Source: Pseudo-nitzschia pungens
Taxonomy: Eukaryota > Bacillariophyta > Bacillariophyceae > Bacillariales > Bacillariaceae
Assembly (NCBI GenBank): GCA_037355855.1
Contig: CM074765.1
Span: 3,534,001-3,598,000, forward strand
Direction of reading: 5' to 3'
Length of the DNA stretch: 64,000 nucleotides
A model generated the notes under the pieces. It saw only the letters and a program-made list of their open reading frames with translations, ran no database searches and was not told the DNA's origin. Numbering within the stretch: the first letter of the stretch is position 1; each line of letters begins with the position of its first letter. The translations under genes were made by a program, and so were the position numbers. This document shows, piece by piece, positions 9,882-20,758 of the stretch.

Positions 9882-11971
9882 GCATACCTCCTCAAACGCA
9901 TACCGTCAGACACGACAAGCAACACATCCAACGCTTGGCTTTTCACCTACCTAACTCCTATTACAGCAGGAGGTGTTTTTATGCCTACGAGCAATCGATT
10001 ATTAAGATCAGCTCCACGACCAGATGATCAGCTCCACTAGCGAAGGAGGTCCATCACAGTTGCGGGAGGAAAAGAATTTTCTTCGACTCTTTTTCTATTT
10101 TTTTGTCGTTACGAATTTTTGTCAGTTTTTGTCATTTTTTTTTTCGGATTGATCAAAAAATGCAAAATTAGCCGACGTGAACGCATTCCTGTCAATTTAT
10201 TTTAATTTTTTTTCGTGGTACATTTTCTACATAGTTGTACGATAAACGTTCAGTTATTAGGACCACACACATATCGGTCATAGTTCAATTTTTTGGGACC
10301 AGAGGAAGTATTAATTTGGGGAATCGCTCATTTTGAATGAATATTCGGTCCAACCTGAAACGGGCCCAAGGGGTATGTAAATACAAATCAAACTTCGAAT
10401 AGTACCGTATGAACAAAAGATTTTTTACTGTACACAAATTGTACGGTTCTGTAGGAAATAAATCAAAAGTATAGTTCTTTTTTTAGTTCAATGCATTCAT
10501 TACATGTCGTTCGAACTAAAACGGGCCCAATGGGTAAGGTTTAATCATTCGCTACAGATCGATTCGGAGGATCGGATATCGGAAGAAATGCCATGGCACG
10601 AAGATGATTATGTCTTTCAATCGACCGGGAACAAAAAGGAGAGGCGTATGAAAATTTTCAAAATATCCCAAGCAGAGAATATGAGAATGTGTGAATGCGT
10701 GCATGCGCGTCAAGGAAAGAACATCTCAACAACTGGAAGATAGTTACTGTAATAGGGGAAGGAGGCACGCATTATTTTAAGCAGACTAGTATCGAATACA
10801 CCGACAAGAGGAATTTAGGCATTAAACAAGGTAAGAGTACGAGTAACTTAACCTTGTTGTGAATTCTGAATAGAAGAAACAATCAGATAACCTAGCGAAA
10901 ATGCACTGGCGATTAATCTTACGCTATTATTGAAAGACTCGCCCCTTCGCAACCGCTAACTTGTTCTCTAGTATTCTCTGTCTTGAAATGGTAATAATCA
11001 CCGTTTTTCGTTCTTCGCAATCCGATCTTAGATAAAAAAAATTTCCGATCTGAGGATGTGGGCTATTTCTGCATACAATTACAAAATCAAAGTACGGTAG
11101 AAATCGTAGAACAGTACGAGTATGCCTGTTGAAAAATAATCTACCGTAATGTAGTCGTACACGATAGATTTTGAAAATCTCTTACTTAAGTATTCACCGC
11201 CCAATGTGTGTGCTACTTAAGTGGTGTTCGAAAGACGAAACATTAATTAAAAATAGTCAATAAATACGAAAGGATTTATGATAATATTATTTTTTCTCTG
11301 GACACAATGTTCACTCTTTCTCCCTACCAAAATCTTAAAAGATAGCGTCTGTCGTAGTAATTTTTTCTCTAAACACTGTTCGTAATAACTTTTTTTCTTC
11401 TCAGCTTGCAAATCAGGACTCTAGACAACATTGCCTATAATTACTATTTTAAAAATCTTATAGCCGTACGAAGGCAAGACGACTACCAAATGAGAAGCTA
11501 CCGGTACATTGTGTATAAAGTTGGAGGACCATGAAATATTCTCAAGTCATTCTAGTAGGACTTTATTACTCGCCCGTTGAACCTTTCTTTTTTTCAGAAG
11601 AAAAATTCGGTAAGGTTACGTACGCGAACCGTATTCCTTTTTTTACATAACAACCGACAAATACTCGTACCCTTCTCTCACTTTTTTGTACGAATGCATG
11701 AACTCGTAATTTCCATATGGTCGCCGCAACACCTTAATCTTACTTGCTGCAATCTCACCTCACGAATTTTTTTCATACCGATCCTTCTTTCGCATCGGCA
11801 GTATCATGTAGAAGTACAATCCAAGTAGTTTGCACCAAATTCCAGGGGCACATTCCGCCTTCCAAAAGATAACTTTGAACCTTGTGCGTCGCCAATCTGT
11901 TGCCACATCGATCCAAAGACAATACTTAGAACGCTGCTATTTCTACAGCCCCCATCGTTTGATCAAAACCA
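9882..11971. other. AT-rich intergenic region
   Basis: No gene is supported across 2.1 kb. It has long T and A runs and two copies of an acgggcccaa-kgggta motif, near 10358-10376 and 10517-10536, which may be remnants of a dispersed repeat. A purine-rich stretch near 10056-10076 could be a polypurine tract of the dead retroelement, but no 3' LTR was identified. Confidence 0.5.
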
Positions 11972-13336
11972 ATGAAGTTTTTCTTCTCACTAACTCACGC
12001 CGTGGCAGTCTTTGCCATTTCTGCCAGTCGATCTCTCGCCAAGCAGAATCTGCGAGTGAGATCTCTTCGTGATGCAACGAACGAGATCGATGATTCCAAT
12101 ATCAACAGAGAGCTATCTCCGCTTCATTCCGCGAATGCCAACGACGTTACCGACAAGATCGATGCTTTCTATTCGATGAACAACATGGGGCGGATAATCG
12201 GTGGAAACCTCACCGATCCAAATGAATACCCTTACTTTGTTATGATGCCCTTCCACGGTTGCGGGGGGACCTTGGTTGCTCCGAGGATCGTTGTCACGGC
12301 TGCTCACTGCAACCCCGAGAGATATCTCAACAGCGAAATCTTTGTGGGTTCCACCGAAAGATTTGCAGGTGAGAGAATCAGAGTCGTTGCCGTAGAAATC
12401 CATCCAGCTTACAAGACGATCACCTTCACGAACAACGACTTCGCCGTCCTGCTGCTGGAAAGGCCTTACAACATGAACGACAGCATTCAAATAATTATGA
12501 ACACCGACGATAACGTCCCTGTCGTAGAGGAGGATTTGCACGTTCTTGGGATGGGACACACCAGCCTAGATGGCTATCTATCCCTGGATCTAAGGGACAC
12601 CAGTGTGGAGGCCATTTCTAACTATGAATGCAGATCCACCTCCTTCATCTACAACTATCTGATTACAGACAACATGGTCTGCGCTGGAAGAGGTGACGGC
12701 AAAGATTCCTGTCAGGGGGATTCGGGAGGTCCTTTGGTGAAGAAGGCAGATAACGGTATACACTATTTCATAGGTGTTGTATCCTGGGGCGTCGGGTGTG
12801 GCACCAATCCAGGCGCCTACTCGCGTATTAGCAAAGCAGTGGATTGGATAAAGCATGTAGCATGCAACGAATGGAATGCCGCCTCTATCGAGTTCTGTGG
12901 TACTATTCCTTACCCCTATGTGCCCCCTACACGGAGTCCAACCGCGCCACCTACACCGAGACCAACTCTTGCGCCAACTACACCACCACCCACAATGTCA
13001 CCCACAATGTCACCCACAATGTCACCCACAATGTCACCCACAATGTCACCCACAATGTCACCCACAATGTCACCCACACACCAACCGTCAATGCAACCAA
13101 CATTACCGCCGACTCTGCCACCTTCACAACAGAAAGCAACAGATTGTCAACCGGACGATCCGAATTTTTCAAGGGGCAAAAAGAAACGCACTTGCGATTG
13201 GGTAGCCAAAAGACCATTTGGAAAGAAGGGAAGATGCAAGAAGAAGCACAAGGGCAAACGGATTCGAGACTATTGTGCGACGACTTGCTCGAGCACAAAA
13301 TGTAACATCCTTCCCGACGATACTGATAGAATCTAG
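11972..13336 (+). CDS. Secreted trypsin-like serine protease with PT-rich stalk and Cys-rich basic tail
   Basis: This 454-aa protein has a signal peptide (1 to about 23) and a propeptide ending at R-IIGG (75-78), the S1A zymogen activation site. The triad is visible: His in TAAHC (about 111), Asp in NNDFAVLL (about 157), and Ser in DSCQGDSGGP (about 251), with the Asp of KDSC six residues before the catalytic Ser, as in trypsins that cut after Lys/Arg. The protease ends near 305. A Pro/Thr stalk follows with seven TMSP units, then a basic C-terminal module with six Cys between about 395 and 450. The tail is not a standard ShKT or chitin-binding motif that I recognise. It probably acts outside the cell or in the wall. 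Confidence 0.9.
   Translation: MKFFFSLTHAVAVFAISASRSLAKQNLRVRSLRDATNEIDDSNINRELSPLHSANANDVTDKIDAFYSMNNMGRIIGGNLTDPNEYPYFVMMPFHGCGGTLVAPRIVVTAAHCNPERYLNSEIFVGSTERFAGERIRVVAVEIHPAYKTITFTNNDFAVLLLERPYNMNDSIQIIMNTDDNVPVVEEDLHVLGMGHTSLDGYLSLDLRDTSVEAISNYECRSTSFIYNYLITDNMVCAGRGDGKDSCQGDSGGPLVKKADNGIHYFIGVVSWGVGCGTNPGAYSRISKAVDWIKHVACNEWNAASIEFCGTIPYPYVPPTRSPTAPPTPRPTLAPTTPPPTMSPTMSPTMSPTMSPTMSPTMSPTMSPTHQPSMQPTLPPTLPPSQQKATDCQPDDPNFSRGKKKRTCDWVAKRPFGKKGRCKKKHKGKRIRDYCATTCSSTKCNILPDDTDRI
12991..13074. repeat. 12-bp tandem repeat (cacaatgtcacc), 7 copies
   Basis: Seven identical 12-bp units encode Thr-Met-Ser-Pro repeats in the stalk of the protease. Perfect identity between units indicates recent expansion or conversion. 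Copy number should vary between strains. Confidence 0.95.
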
Positions 13337-13570
13337 AATATAACATTGGAATTGAATACAATCAGATTCAATCCTTCACAAGACGTTTGAGCGGAATAAA
13401 ATCATTGCACTAGATATAGTAATAATACATAACTGAGATAGAACTGGATACAAAGTCGCATTTCCTCTCTAGACACTACATTTGCACGTCTCTCTGGAAG
13501 GTTCAGTGGAAGGGATCAGCAGAAGCTACGCTCGCAGCAGACCTAGATCCATGGTGGTGAGGGCGATAGC

Positions 13571-16500
13571 TCAAGGTCTCGTAGCTGCGAAATACAAAGC
13601 CCATGCCCGCGAAAGACCCGGATCCATGGTTGCGACCGACAGCTGTTGCATGGCCCTGGCTTTGTCGATGACGGCATAGTTGGCGAAAAGCAACGACTGC
13701 CACGAGTTTTCACGGTTCCCATCGGCATCGACAACCAGGTCAAGGTTCTGAAGAACGGATAACCATTCCTCTCTCACGAACGTATCGGTCCGCAGGAACT
13801 CATTGATCGGAGACACGGGGATCATCTGAATCCCGTGGATGAATTCTCTCCGGGAACCAAACCAAGTCGTGTAATCGACCTTGTTTTCGAAGAACAAGCC
13901 GACAACTTTGTTGGGGACGACTCGGGGATGAACTTTGTTTGAGTCTTCCATCATGAGGTATTGTCCAACACTTCGTTTGCCGACCTTGATCATCAGTTCG
14001 CCAAGTGACTGAAGCTGGAGATCGTTGGATACTCCCCCCCAAAGCATCAGAGCGTAGTGAAAATTCATTTCTTCCGACGTGCTTTCTTGGTCTTTTCCAT
14101 CGATGAACGGAACAAGTCCATGAGACGAAGAATGCCCGGCAAACCAATCGAAGTGACGGAACAAAGGAAATCTCGAATCCATTGCATGATCGTGGTTTGC
14201 CGTGCTGCGCACAAGCAATGTGATTATTTCGTTCAGCTCCGGCATTCTTGTCCATTGTGGATCCAATTTCTTCAAAACCGCAGCGGTCATGATCCAGTAC
14301 TACAGATGAAGCGATACAGGCATGGCGAAATTAGAAGGCAACATCGGCAACAATCCTTTTCCGATTCAAGGCATGATTCGCACTTACTCCGTAATGGTAG
14401 TGGTGATCGTTGTACACAGTGTTGCCAAAGTCGGCATGAATATTCTTCGATGCAAATCCCTCGGAAGAAACGATTCCTCGGTATACCTCGTCATAGACAA
14501 GTGGGTGCCTCATGTTGTTATTCAGAAAGTCATCAAGCGCTAGCTGTAACTTCTCGATGCATGTTCTTAGGAGGGTTTCATCCTCATTGATTCCCGCGTC
14601 ATTCGAGGCGAGGAGACAGAGTGTAGCATACTTCTGGGCCGTCTTTCCTGTAAAATAGTAGCTGTTGCCATTGAGAGCAAAATCTTGGTCGATTTCGGTC
14701 TTCAGAACGCCAAGGACATCAAAGTTCTCGACGAGGAATTGATTGGGGTTACGGGGTGGCAGAAACTCGCTCACGGAGATTTCTTGGACCTCCGTCATTT
14801 TCCATTGAGTTCTCTGCAATCTCGGTGTAGCCCAGCCTCTCATTATTCCTCTCGTAGGAGAGGCTAGCTCGAGTCCAACATCAATGACTCCTTCGGGTTC
14901 CCCTCCGATGTCGCCATACCTGTCCAATACTTGTTCATGATGAGGAAATCCCAAGTGCAACAGACCCTCGGTGCAATTTCCCTTCGTTTCCCAGCGGATA
15001 GCATACTTCGAGTCACTGTGCACGTCCAGACTCCCGCCCGTTACTATACAAGACGAGTATAAGTCGTAAGTGGTCTCACTGATTCCTTCTGGCAGCAATG
15101 CCATTCGAAGAGTGACGTCTTTGAATGCGGACGTTGCCTCGAGGATAGACGGTGGCACCACCTGGAATGTGATTGTGTCCGATGAGTATATCACCCACTT
15201 TTGCCCCTTGTTGTTGGTCGTGACGAATTTTGTTCCCGTGAACGTTGACGTGGATGGCATGCTGGTGGATATTTGGTGGTCATTGATTGAAAGAAGCGCA
15301 TGGCTAGTAATGAGTTTGGGGACAAGGTTTCTATAACGAACCGTAACAAATGCCATGCCTGTCACCAAATCGGTAGACAACACACCACGATCTTCTATGG
15401 CACCATCAGTACTATTATCGATCGCAGGGTCAGGACCACCATGCGCCTCGAACGGAGCTGTATTCTTCTTCATTGTCGTTGATACGTCTACCGAGACGCC
15501 CAATCCGATCTCGTCCCACCCGACAATCCTGAAGTCTGGCTTTTGGTGATTGAATTCGACTGCGCTGAATATGAAATCGGAAGCGTGACCATGGATGTAT
15601 CCTCGGGGAGTGGATCCATTTTCACTCGGGTCTAGAAAGACACGGTAGTCGCGGGAGTAGCATACGTGGAGTCCATAGTCTTTGTCCTGAAAGTAGTTGA
15701 AGGTTAGTCGGAAGGGGTGTGTATAGACCGGGAAATTCTTGTGCTCACTACCACCGTATGGATCGGCACCAATCATGTTGGTCCACCAACGATTTGTTGG
15801 GATTGGGCGATGAAATATGAATGACTCGTCGATGTTGACCGGGAACATTAGGTCTCTCTGAGTTGTGACGCTTTCAACGATGCTCTCTGTAAAATGGTCA
15901 TTAGAGGTAGTTTCTTCTTCGTCCTCTTGTAGGTTATTATCCGGTTCCGGTTCCGGTTTCAGGGATTCACCAGAGCTCGACCCTGAGCCTGTTGGAGTCA
16001 AAGCAAGAGTGGGATAGGATGTAGAATTTTGCTGCGGTCGAAATGTAGGAACATCGGAAAATGGTTCAATGGTAGGTCGACTCGTTGGGGTTGGAACTAC
16101 TGAGTTGGCTTTATTAGATTTTGGCCCCGAGCTCGTTGAAGTCGAAGCAAGAGTGGGATAGGATGTAGAATTTTGCTGTGGTCGAGATGTAGGAACATCG
16201 AGCAATGGTTCAGTGCTAGGTCGACTCGACGGTGTTGAATACGTTGAGTTACATGCGCAAGCTCCGCATATATTTGGAAATCTGGAACATCATTTTGTTA
16301 CGGTCAAGTGTAACAAATATCGATTGAAACGAAAATCGTGATAGAACGTTAACAAAACGATTGAGTACAGAATATCACACAAACAGCAAAGCAAGGTTCA
16401 GCCTGGTATGTTCCTTCCACAAGGGGCTTACTCATCGACACTAACTTGAAGGCATGCGTCTTTTGTGGCAAGTTTGGGATTAGATTTGATTAACCATTGG

Positions 16501-17054
16501 ATCCTAGCACCACACGCATGGTCGTCTGCCACAGCATCCCAAACATCTCCACATTCCCGACATCCACAAGTGTTGGAAGGATTCGTGACAATAGGTTGCA
16601 GTTGCTCCGACCGTACCGACGGGGTGCACTTGGACGGATCACAAGCGCTGCATTCGGTTGGAAACTCAGCACTCGCTACCGTTCGGCAGGCATTCACTTC
16701 CGACATGCCCTTCGAAACGACGAGCCATTGAATGCGCGAGCCACATGTATGAATTTCTGACGATGCAAACTCTGCATCATTCTTGTTGTTGCTTGCTGCC
16801 GGGGCCAGGTTTTGCCAAACATCGGCACCGCATTCGATACAACCACAGCGTGGTCTCGGATTTTGTCCCAGTTGTGCTAGTACTGGATAGCGAGCATCAT
16901 CGCTCCTGTTTTTCGCTGTTCCGAGCAAACCCTCCTCGCGCTTGAGATAGGTCACGTTCCGAGCTCGGAGCCCGCCCTTGCCTTGAATCAAAAGCAACGG
17001 GACGTGGCAGTGGATCAACCACAACATAAGACAGGAAAATCTTGGTAGAATCAT
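13571..17054 (-). CDS. Secreted GH81 endo-1,3-beta-glucanase with two N-terminal Cys-rich modules (three exons)
   Basis: Exons are 17054-16432, 16281-14388 and 14299-13571. Introns have GTAAGC...CAG and GTAAGT...TAG ends, and the phases join exactly to give 1,081 aa. Residues 1 to about 26 form a signal peptide. Two repeats of a Cys-rich module follow (about 70-142 and 163-218), each with CGCxECG, DVW, CGxRIQWL and a closing EFPxxCxAC. The second repeat is completed only after splicing intron 1. A Ser/Thr/Pro linker holds two copies of DVPTxRPQQNSTSYPTL. The GH81 domain begins near 345 (FHRPIPTNRWWTN), contains FGNTVYNDHHYHYG at exon junction 2, and ends with the QESTSEEMNFHYAL block bearing the expected catalytic acids. 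Likely roles are turnover of beta-1,3-glucan (chrysolaminarin or wall callose) or attack on other cells. Confidence 0.85.
14300..14387 (-). other. Intron 2 of the GH81 gene
   Basis: 88 nt, donor GTAAGT and acceptor CTGTAG on the minus strand. It joins the HHYHYG codons to YWIMTAAV without a phase change, restoring the conserved GH81 core. Without splicing both flanking frames hit stops. Confidence 0.9.
16282..16431 (-). other. Intron 1 of the GH81 gene
   Basis: 150 nt, donor GTAAGC and acceptor TTCCAG. It splits a Glu codon. Splicing recreates the EFPxxCxAC end of the second Cys-rich module, matching the first module, which supports this junction. Confidence 0.85.
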
Positions 17055-17993
17055 CGTCAAAGAAGGATCAAGTCGTGATCGAAGTGTACCAATGCTTCGT
17101 CGATTTCGATATCGATGTCGATGTCGATTCTGAGACAACTGCTGTTTTGTCTGTTTGGCTGAAATTCATTATGAGAACGAGAACTGGACAGTGTCTCTCC
17201 TCCTTCAAATCGGATCTTTTCGACGGCACATGCGGTCGTTAGCCAATGTGGCTTCCTCTGTTGCAACAATTGGAACATTCTGTCGTTCGATCCATGATTC
17301 GTCGTCCCATCCATGATTCCGTTTTAATACGGACAGCTTCCGAGAAAAAAGATCATGAAAAGAAAAAAATTGGCCGACGCCAGCACGAGTAAAATTACGA
17401 GTGCAAGTACGAGTTTGTTAGTTACGCATTACGTAGGAATCCGTAATCGGAATTCATATCTTATCCATAGCAGTAAGAATCTTACGGTAACCTTAGAACT
17501 TTTGACGGCGCGAATGGTGCCCGGTATCAGGTCTTTTTTACTCCTGGTTTGCTATCATGGTACAATAGCCTACTGTTTTTGATTAGATTTGCGTATCGTT
17601 TTCATGTGTATCCCAATGATCCGATTAGCGTAGCAATACCTTCCGCTACGTTTACCTCGTCCCCACACATCATAAGAATATTGTTATTACAAAAAAATAC
17701 TACTAAACGTACCTTACGTGTAGTATTCATAGCATTATTATAATTATTCATTTTTTGTACTTCGTATTATTATTACTAGTATTACTACGTACGGTATTTA
17801 TTTTAAACTTTGTTTGGAAAGAAAAAAACCTTGCCAGTCGAAATTTACAAGGATTTCTACTATTATTTTTTTACATATTTTTAATAATTGAATTCGAATA
17901 CGTGCTACAGGACATGCAACTTGCCATAGCGACTTTATGCAGTGAGTAGTAGCATGTTACTAGCTAGTGGGCACGTGGGAGGGAGACTTCTTT
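17055..17993. other. Intergenic region
   Basis: 939 bp between two minus-strand genes, holding the GH81 promoter and the 3' flank of the next gene. A (CGATGT)n-like run lies near 17106-17128. AT-rich with no coding support. Confidence 0.5.
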
Positions 17994-20758
17994 CTACAAC
18001 TCGTAGATTTGCACCTCTACTTCTCCCGTTGACTGTAGGTCGTGCGTTAAAAGATTATCAAAATCCAAGATACCACTCGAGTTACCATCGCTGTTGCTCT
18101 CGCTCTCATCAATGGACGAAGATGACGAGGGTAGTAGCAGCGATTCGATTTTTTGATTTGATCTGGAAGCTTTGTTCTTAGCAGATCTGCCAAGCGAAGC
18201 ATCTTCTTCTTGTCGAGGGGAAGCAACATTAGAATAGTCCCAATCGTCTGGTGTCGGTGCGGTTTGGAGCGGAGGAGTAGTTGACGACTCGTCTTTAGCG
18301 CCACATAGTTCGGGAGGTGGTAGTATTTCCGAAGAAGAAGATGACAATGGAATCAATGCGGGACTGTTGCTTTCGTCGTTGTTAGTCTTTCCGCTAGTAA
18401 AAGTCTTGAACGAGATCTCGCCAGTAGCGTAGGTGACCGCGTCATCGGGATCGTTCATCATCCCAAGGGCGGTATGCTGTCGAGGCGATACCAATTGCTC
18501 TGGCTGATCATTCTCGGTATAAACGCTTCTACTTTCCATGGTGCTGAGGTCGGATTCGGAAACATGAGAAGGATCTTCGTCACCATAATAGTATCCAGAG
18601 CAATCCGGATAACCAGATCTTCCTTGCTCACAAAACTCGCTCCTGGGCGAAGAATCTTCATCGAACCCTTCGTATTCTTGCCATTCGTGTTTATAGCGCG
18701 AAATATAGGCAAGGTATTCTTCGTGTTCGTCCACTACCATGTTCTCAGCAACCTCAGTCTCGTCGTGGTATACTTTTTCTCCTTCGATATTCCCTAGCCA
18801 GGACGCACGTAATGAGATCATTGTCATCAGACAGATAAATATTATCAGAAACATGAGAAAACCATACGCAGAAGCCGATAAAGTCTCTGCACAAATTATG
18901 TCATGAGATGCCTGGGTATAAATAGGGTGTACCGAGTTGCACCCAACGGATTTTGATAGACTTGAAAGTTCTCGCCTAATATTTGTCAACGACATGGCCA
19001 AATCCCTCGCTCCAGACAGCATTTGTTGAAATCCCTCCGTGTTTCCGCACTTTTCAATTACGTCCGCGCGTCCAACGGAGTCGATTTTCGATATCTGCCT
19101 CCAAATGTTGTCGATGTATTCTTGAGTTTCTGCCTTCTTGTATTGAATCTCTTCAGTAAGGTCGGGGCCATTGCACTGGTTGATATAAGTAGAAGCGAGT
19201 TGATGCGCTGTACTATTTGTCCCGTTTCCGACGTTTGAGAGGATCTCGAAAATTGTCTCGTCTGGCGAACCGTGAGACGAACCCGATAAACAGATGTCTG
19301 TGCCAACCATTGTACTCAGAGACAAAACCATCAACATAACCCAGCATGTAGCGGCAGCAAGAAGGAGGAGTGGAAGCACAATATACGACATGCATCGTTG
19401 AAAGCGAACGCTAGACTTCTCTTTCCACGCCATAACAACACCAGCCATAGCCATTGAAGTGAGACCACCAATGGCCAATAGAAGCCCAGGAAGAACCATC
19501 AAATATTTTTCTGTTTCGTTTGCATAAGACTCAACCATCAACAAGACGCTTTCCACTCCATTTGCAAACGACAGCTGGGCTGCGAATTGAGTTTCAACAT
19601 CTTCTCTTAATTGATACTGTTGATCAATGATGGTCCTGATGATGCCATTGATATCAACGCCAAGATACAATTGAAATTCATGTATGTCAACTAAGGGACA
19701 AATTATATCAAGGTCTGTTGGGATCTGAGTGACTAATTGAAGTGCTTCTGTAGAAAGTGAGTCAAGGGCGATCAGAGATGCTTCGATATTGTTGACAGAT
19801 TTTTGTACCTCCTGAATTTTTGACATAAATTGAAATTTGGTTGTTATAGAACGGGAAGACAAGCAATTTGATGTGAGCGCGTCAAGGAAAAATAAAAGCA
19901 CCTGGTTGTTCCCTCTGAGGTCTAATCAGAGTCTCATCTTTTCTTCGAAAACTTACTGAAAACAGGCTATCTGGACTATCTTCATTCGTCATCTCCGTCA
20001 ATGCCTCTTTTAGAGGACCGAAAGTGAGAAAGAGGGTAAAAATTGTACAAATCATTGAGATCGATGCAAATACAAGAAATGCAATTCTTGTTCTACGCTC
20101 GTGCGGATTGATCTTCACGTCTTTATCTCTAATCTCTCCCCGCATGCATCGCCATAATTTTGTTTTCGAATGATGATTGTTGTCGTCAATGTCGCTGCTT
20201 GAAGAATTGAATGATAGAGCTCCCCCATTTTTTGAGAAAAGAGGCTTCTCGCTAGATTCACTGATGGATCCTGCCTCGGATGATGCCGACGTAGAGCCAA
20301 TATCATCCTGCGCTTTGCCTTCCTCTGTCTCGATGTTTTCGTCCTCGGAATCATGATAGACAAAAGCATTTCCCGAGGCACAACCGACTTCATTTCCCTT
20401 CATTTTTAGCACGACTAAAACAAAGCCCCATATTAAAAAGAAAAAGGTGAATAATATCGATACTACCATCAATCCATCTGTATAATCACGCTGCTCCTCT
20501 GGATCATGCGAAAACAGATCAGAAAAAAGTACATTGTGACCTATCGCTCGAGGTGCACGCAAGAATGCTCCCACGGCGACCGCAACTTGCGGCTGTGTAT
20601 GATTCGATCACCATTTCGGTTTATGAAGGACAACAAAATTAGAAAAGTCAGACGGAATGTAAGCAATGGGAATACCAACATATAATCAATCATCATGGAA
20701 TGTGATTCTCTTCTCGTACCGGAGTGTATGATGATTCCTGGAAAACAACCTCTGTCAT
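17994..20758 (-). CDS. Multi-pass membrane protein of unknown function
   Basis: The proposed model has three exons: 20758-20720 (MTEVVFQESSYTP), 20592-19957 and 19811-17994, about 830 aa in total. The middle exon has no usable ATG, which is why a short 5' exon is needed; it is the least certain part. Membrane spans are at the VVSILFTFFFLIWGFVLVVL segment, the AFLVFASISMICTIFTLFL segment, a cluster of two spans around LPGLLLAIGGLTSMAMAG and YIVLPLLLLAAATCWVMLMV, and one at GFLMFLIIFICLMTMISL. Between them are two extracytosolic regions, the second with several Cys and Asn-glycosylation sites. The C-terminal 240 residues are acidic, Ser-rich and probably cytosolic. The topology recalls tweety/prominin-like proteins, but no family is assigned. 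Confidence 0.65.
19812..19956 (-). other. Probable intron in the membrane-protein gene
   Basis: Donor GTAAGT after TCA; acceptor ATTCAG before GAGGTACAA keeps the frame and joins two open frames that otherwise overlap out of phase. An earlier in-phase acceptor (CCAG before GTGCTT, around 19880) is also possible. Confidence 0.6.
20593..20719 (-). other. Possible 5' intron in the membrane-protein gene
   Basis: 127 nt, donor GTACGA and acceptor ACACAG, both in phase 0. It supplies the only ATG I can find for the downstream frame. The donor is non-consensus beyond GT. Confidence 0.4.

Noticed and set aside
7480..10500. Flanking LTR pair for the gag relic
   Set aside because: No long direct repeat on both sides could be found by eye; the element is called from gag only.
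12991..13074. CRISPR-like array of identical short repeats
   Set aside because: Units are directly adjacent with no spacers, 12 bp long, and in frame with a coding Thr-Met-Ser-Pro stalk.
12978..13361. Open frame on the minus strand opposite the protease stalk (WVTLWVTL repeats)
   Set aside because: It is only the reverse-strand reading of the 12-bp repeat inside a well-supported gene.
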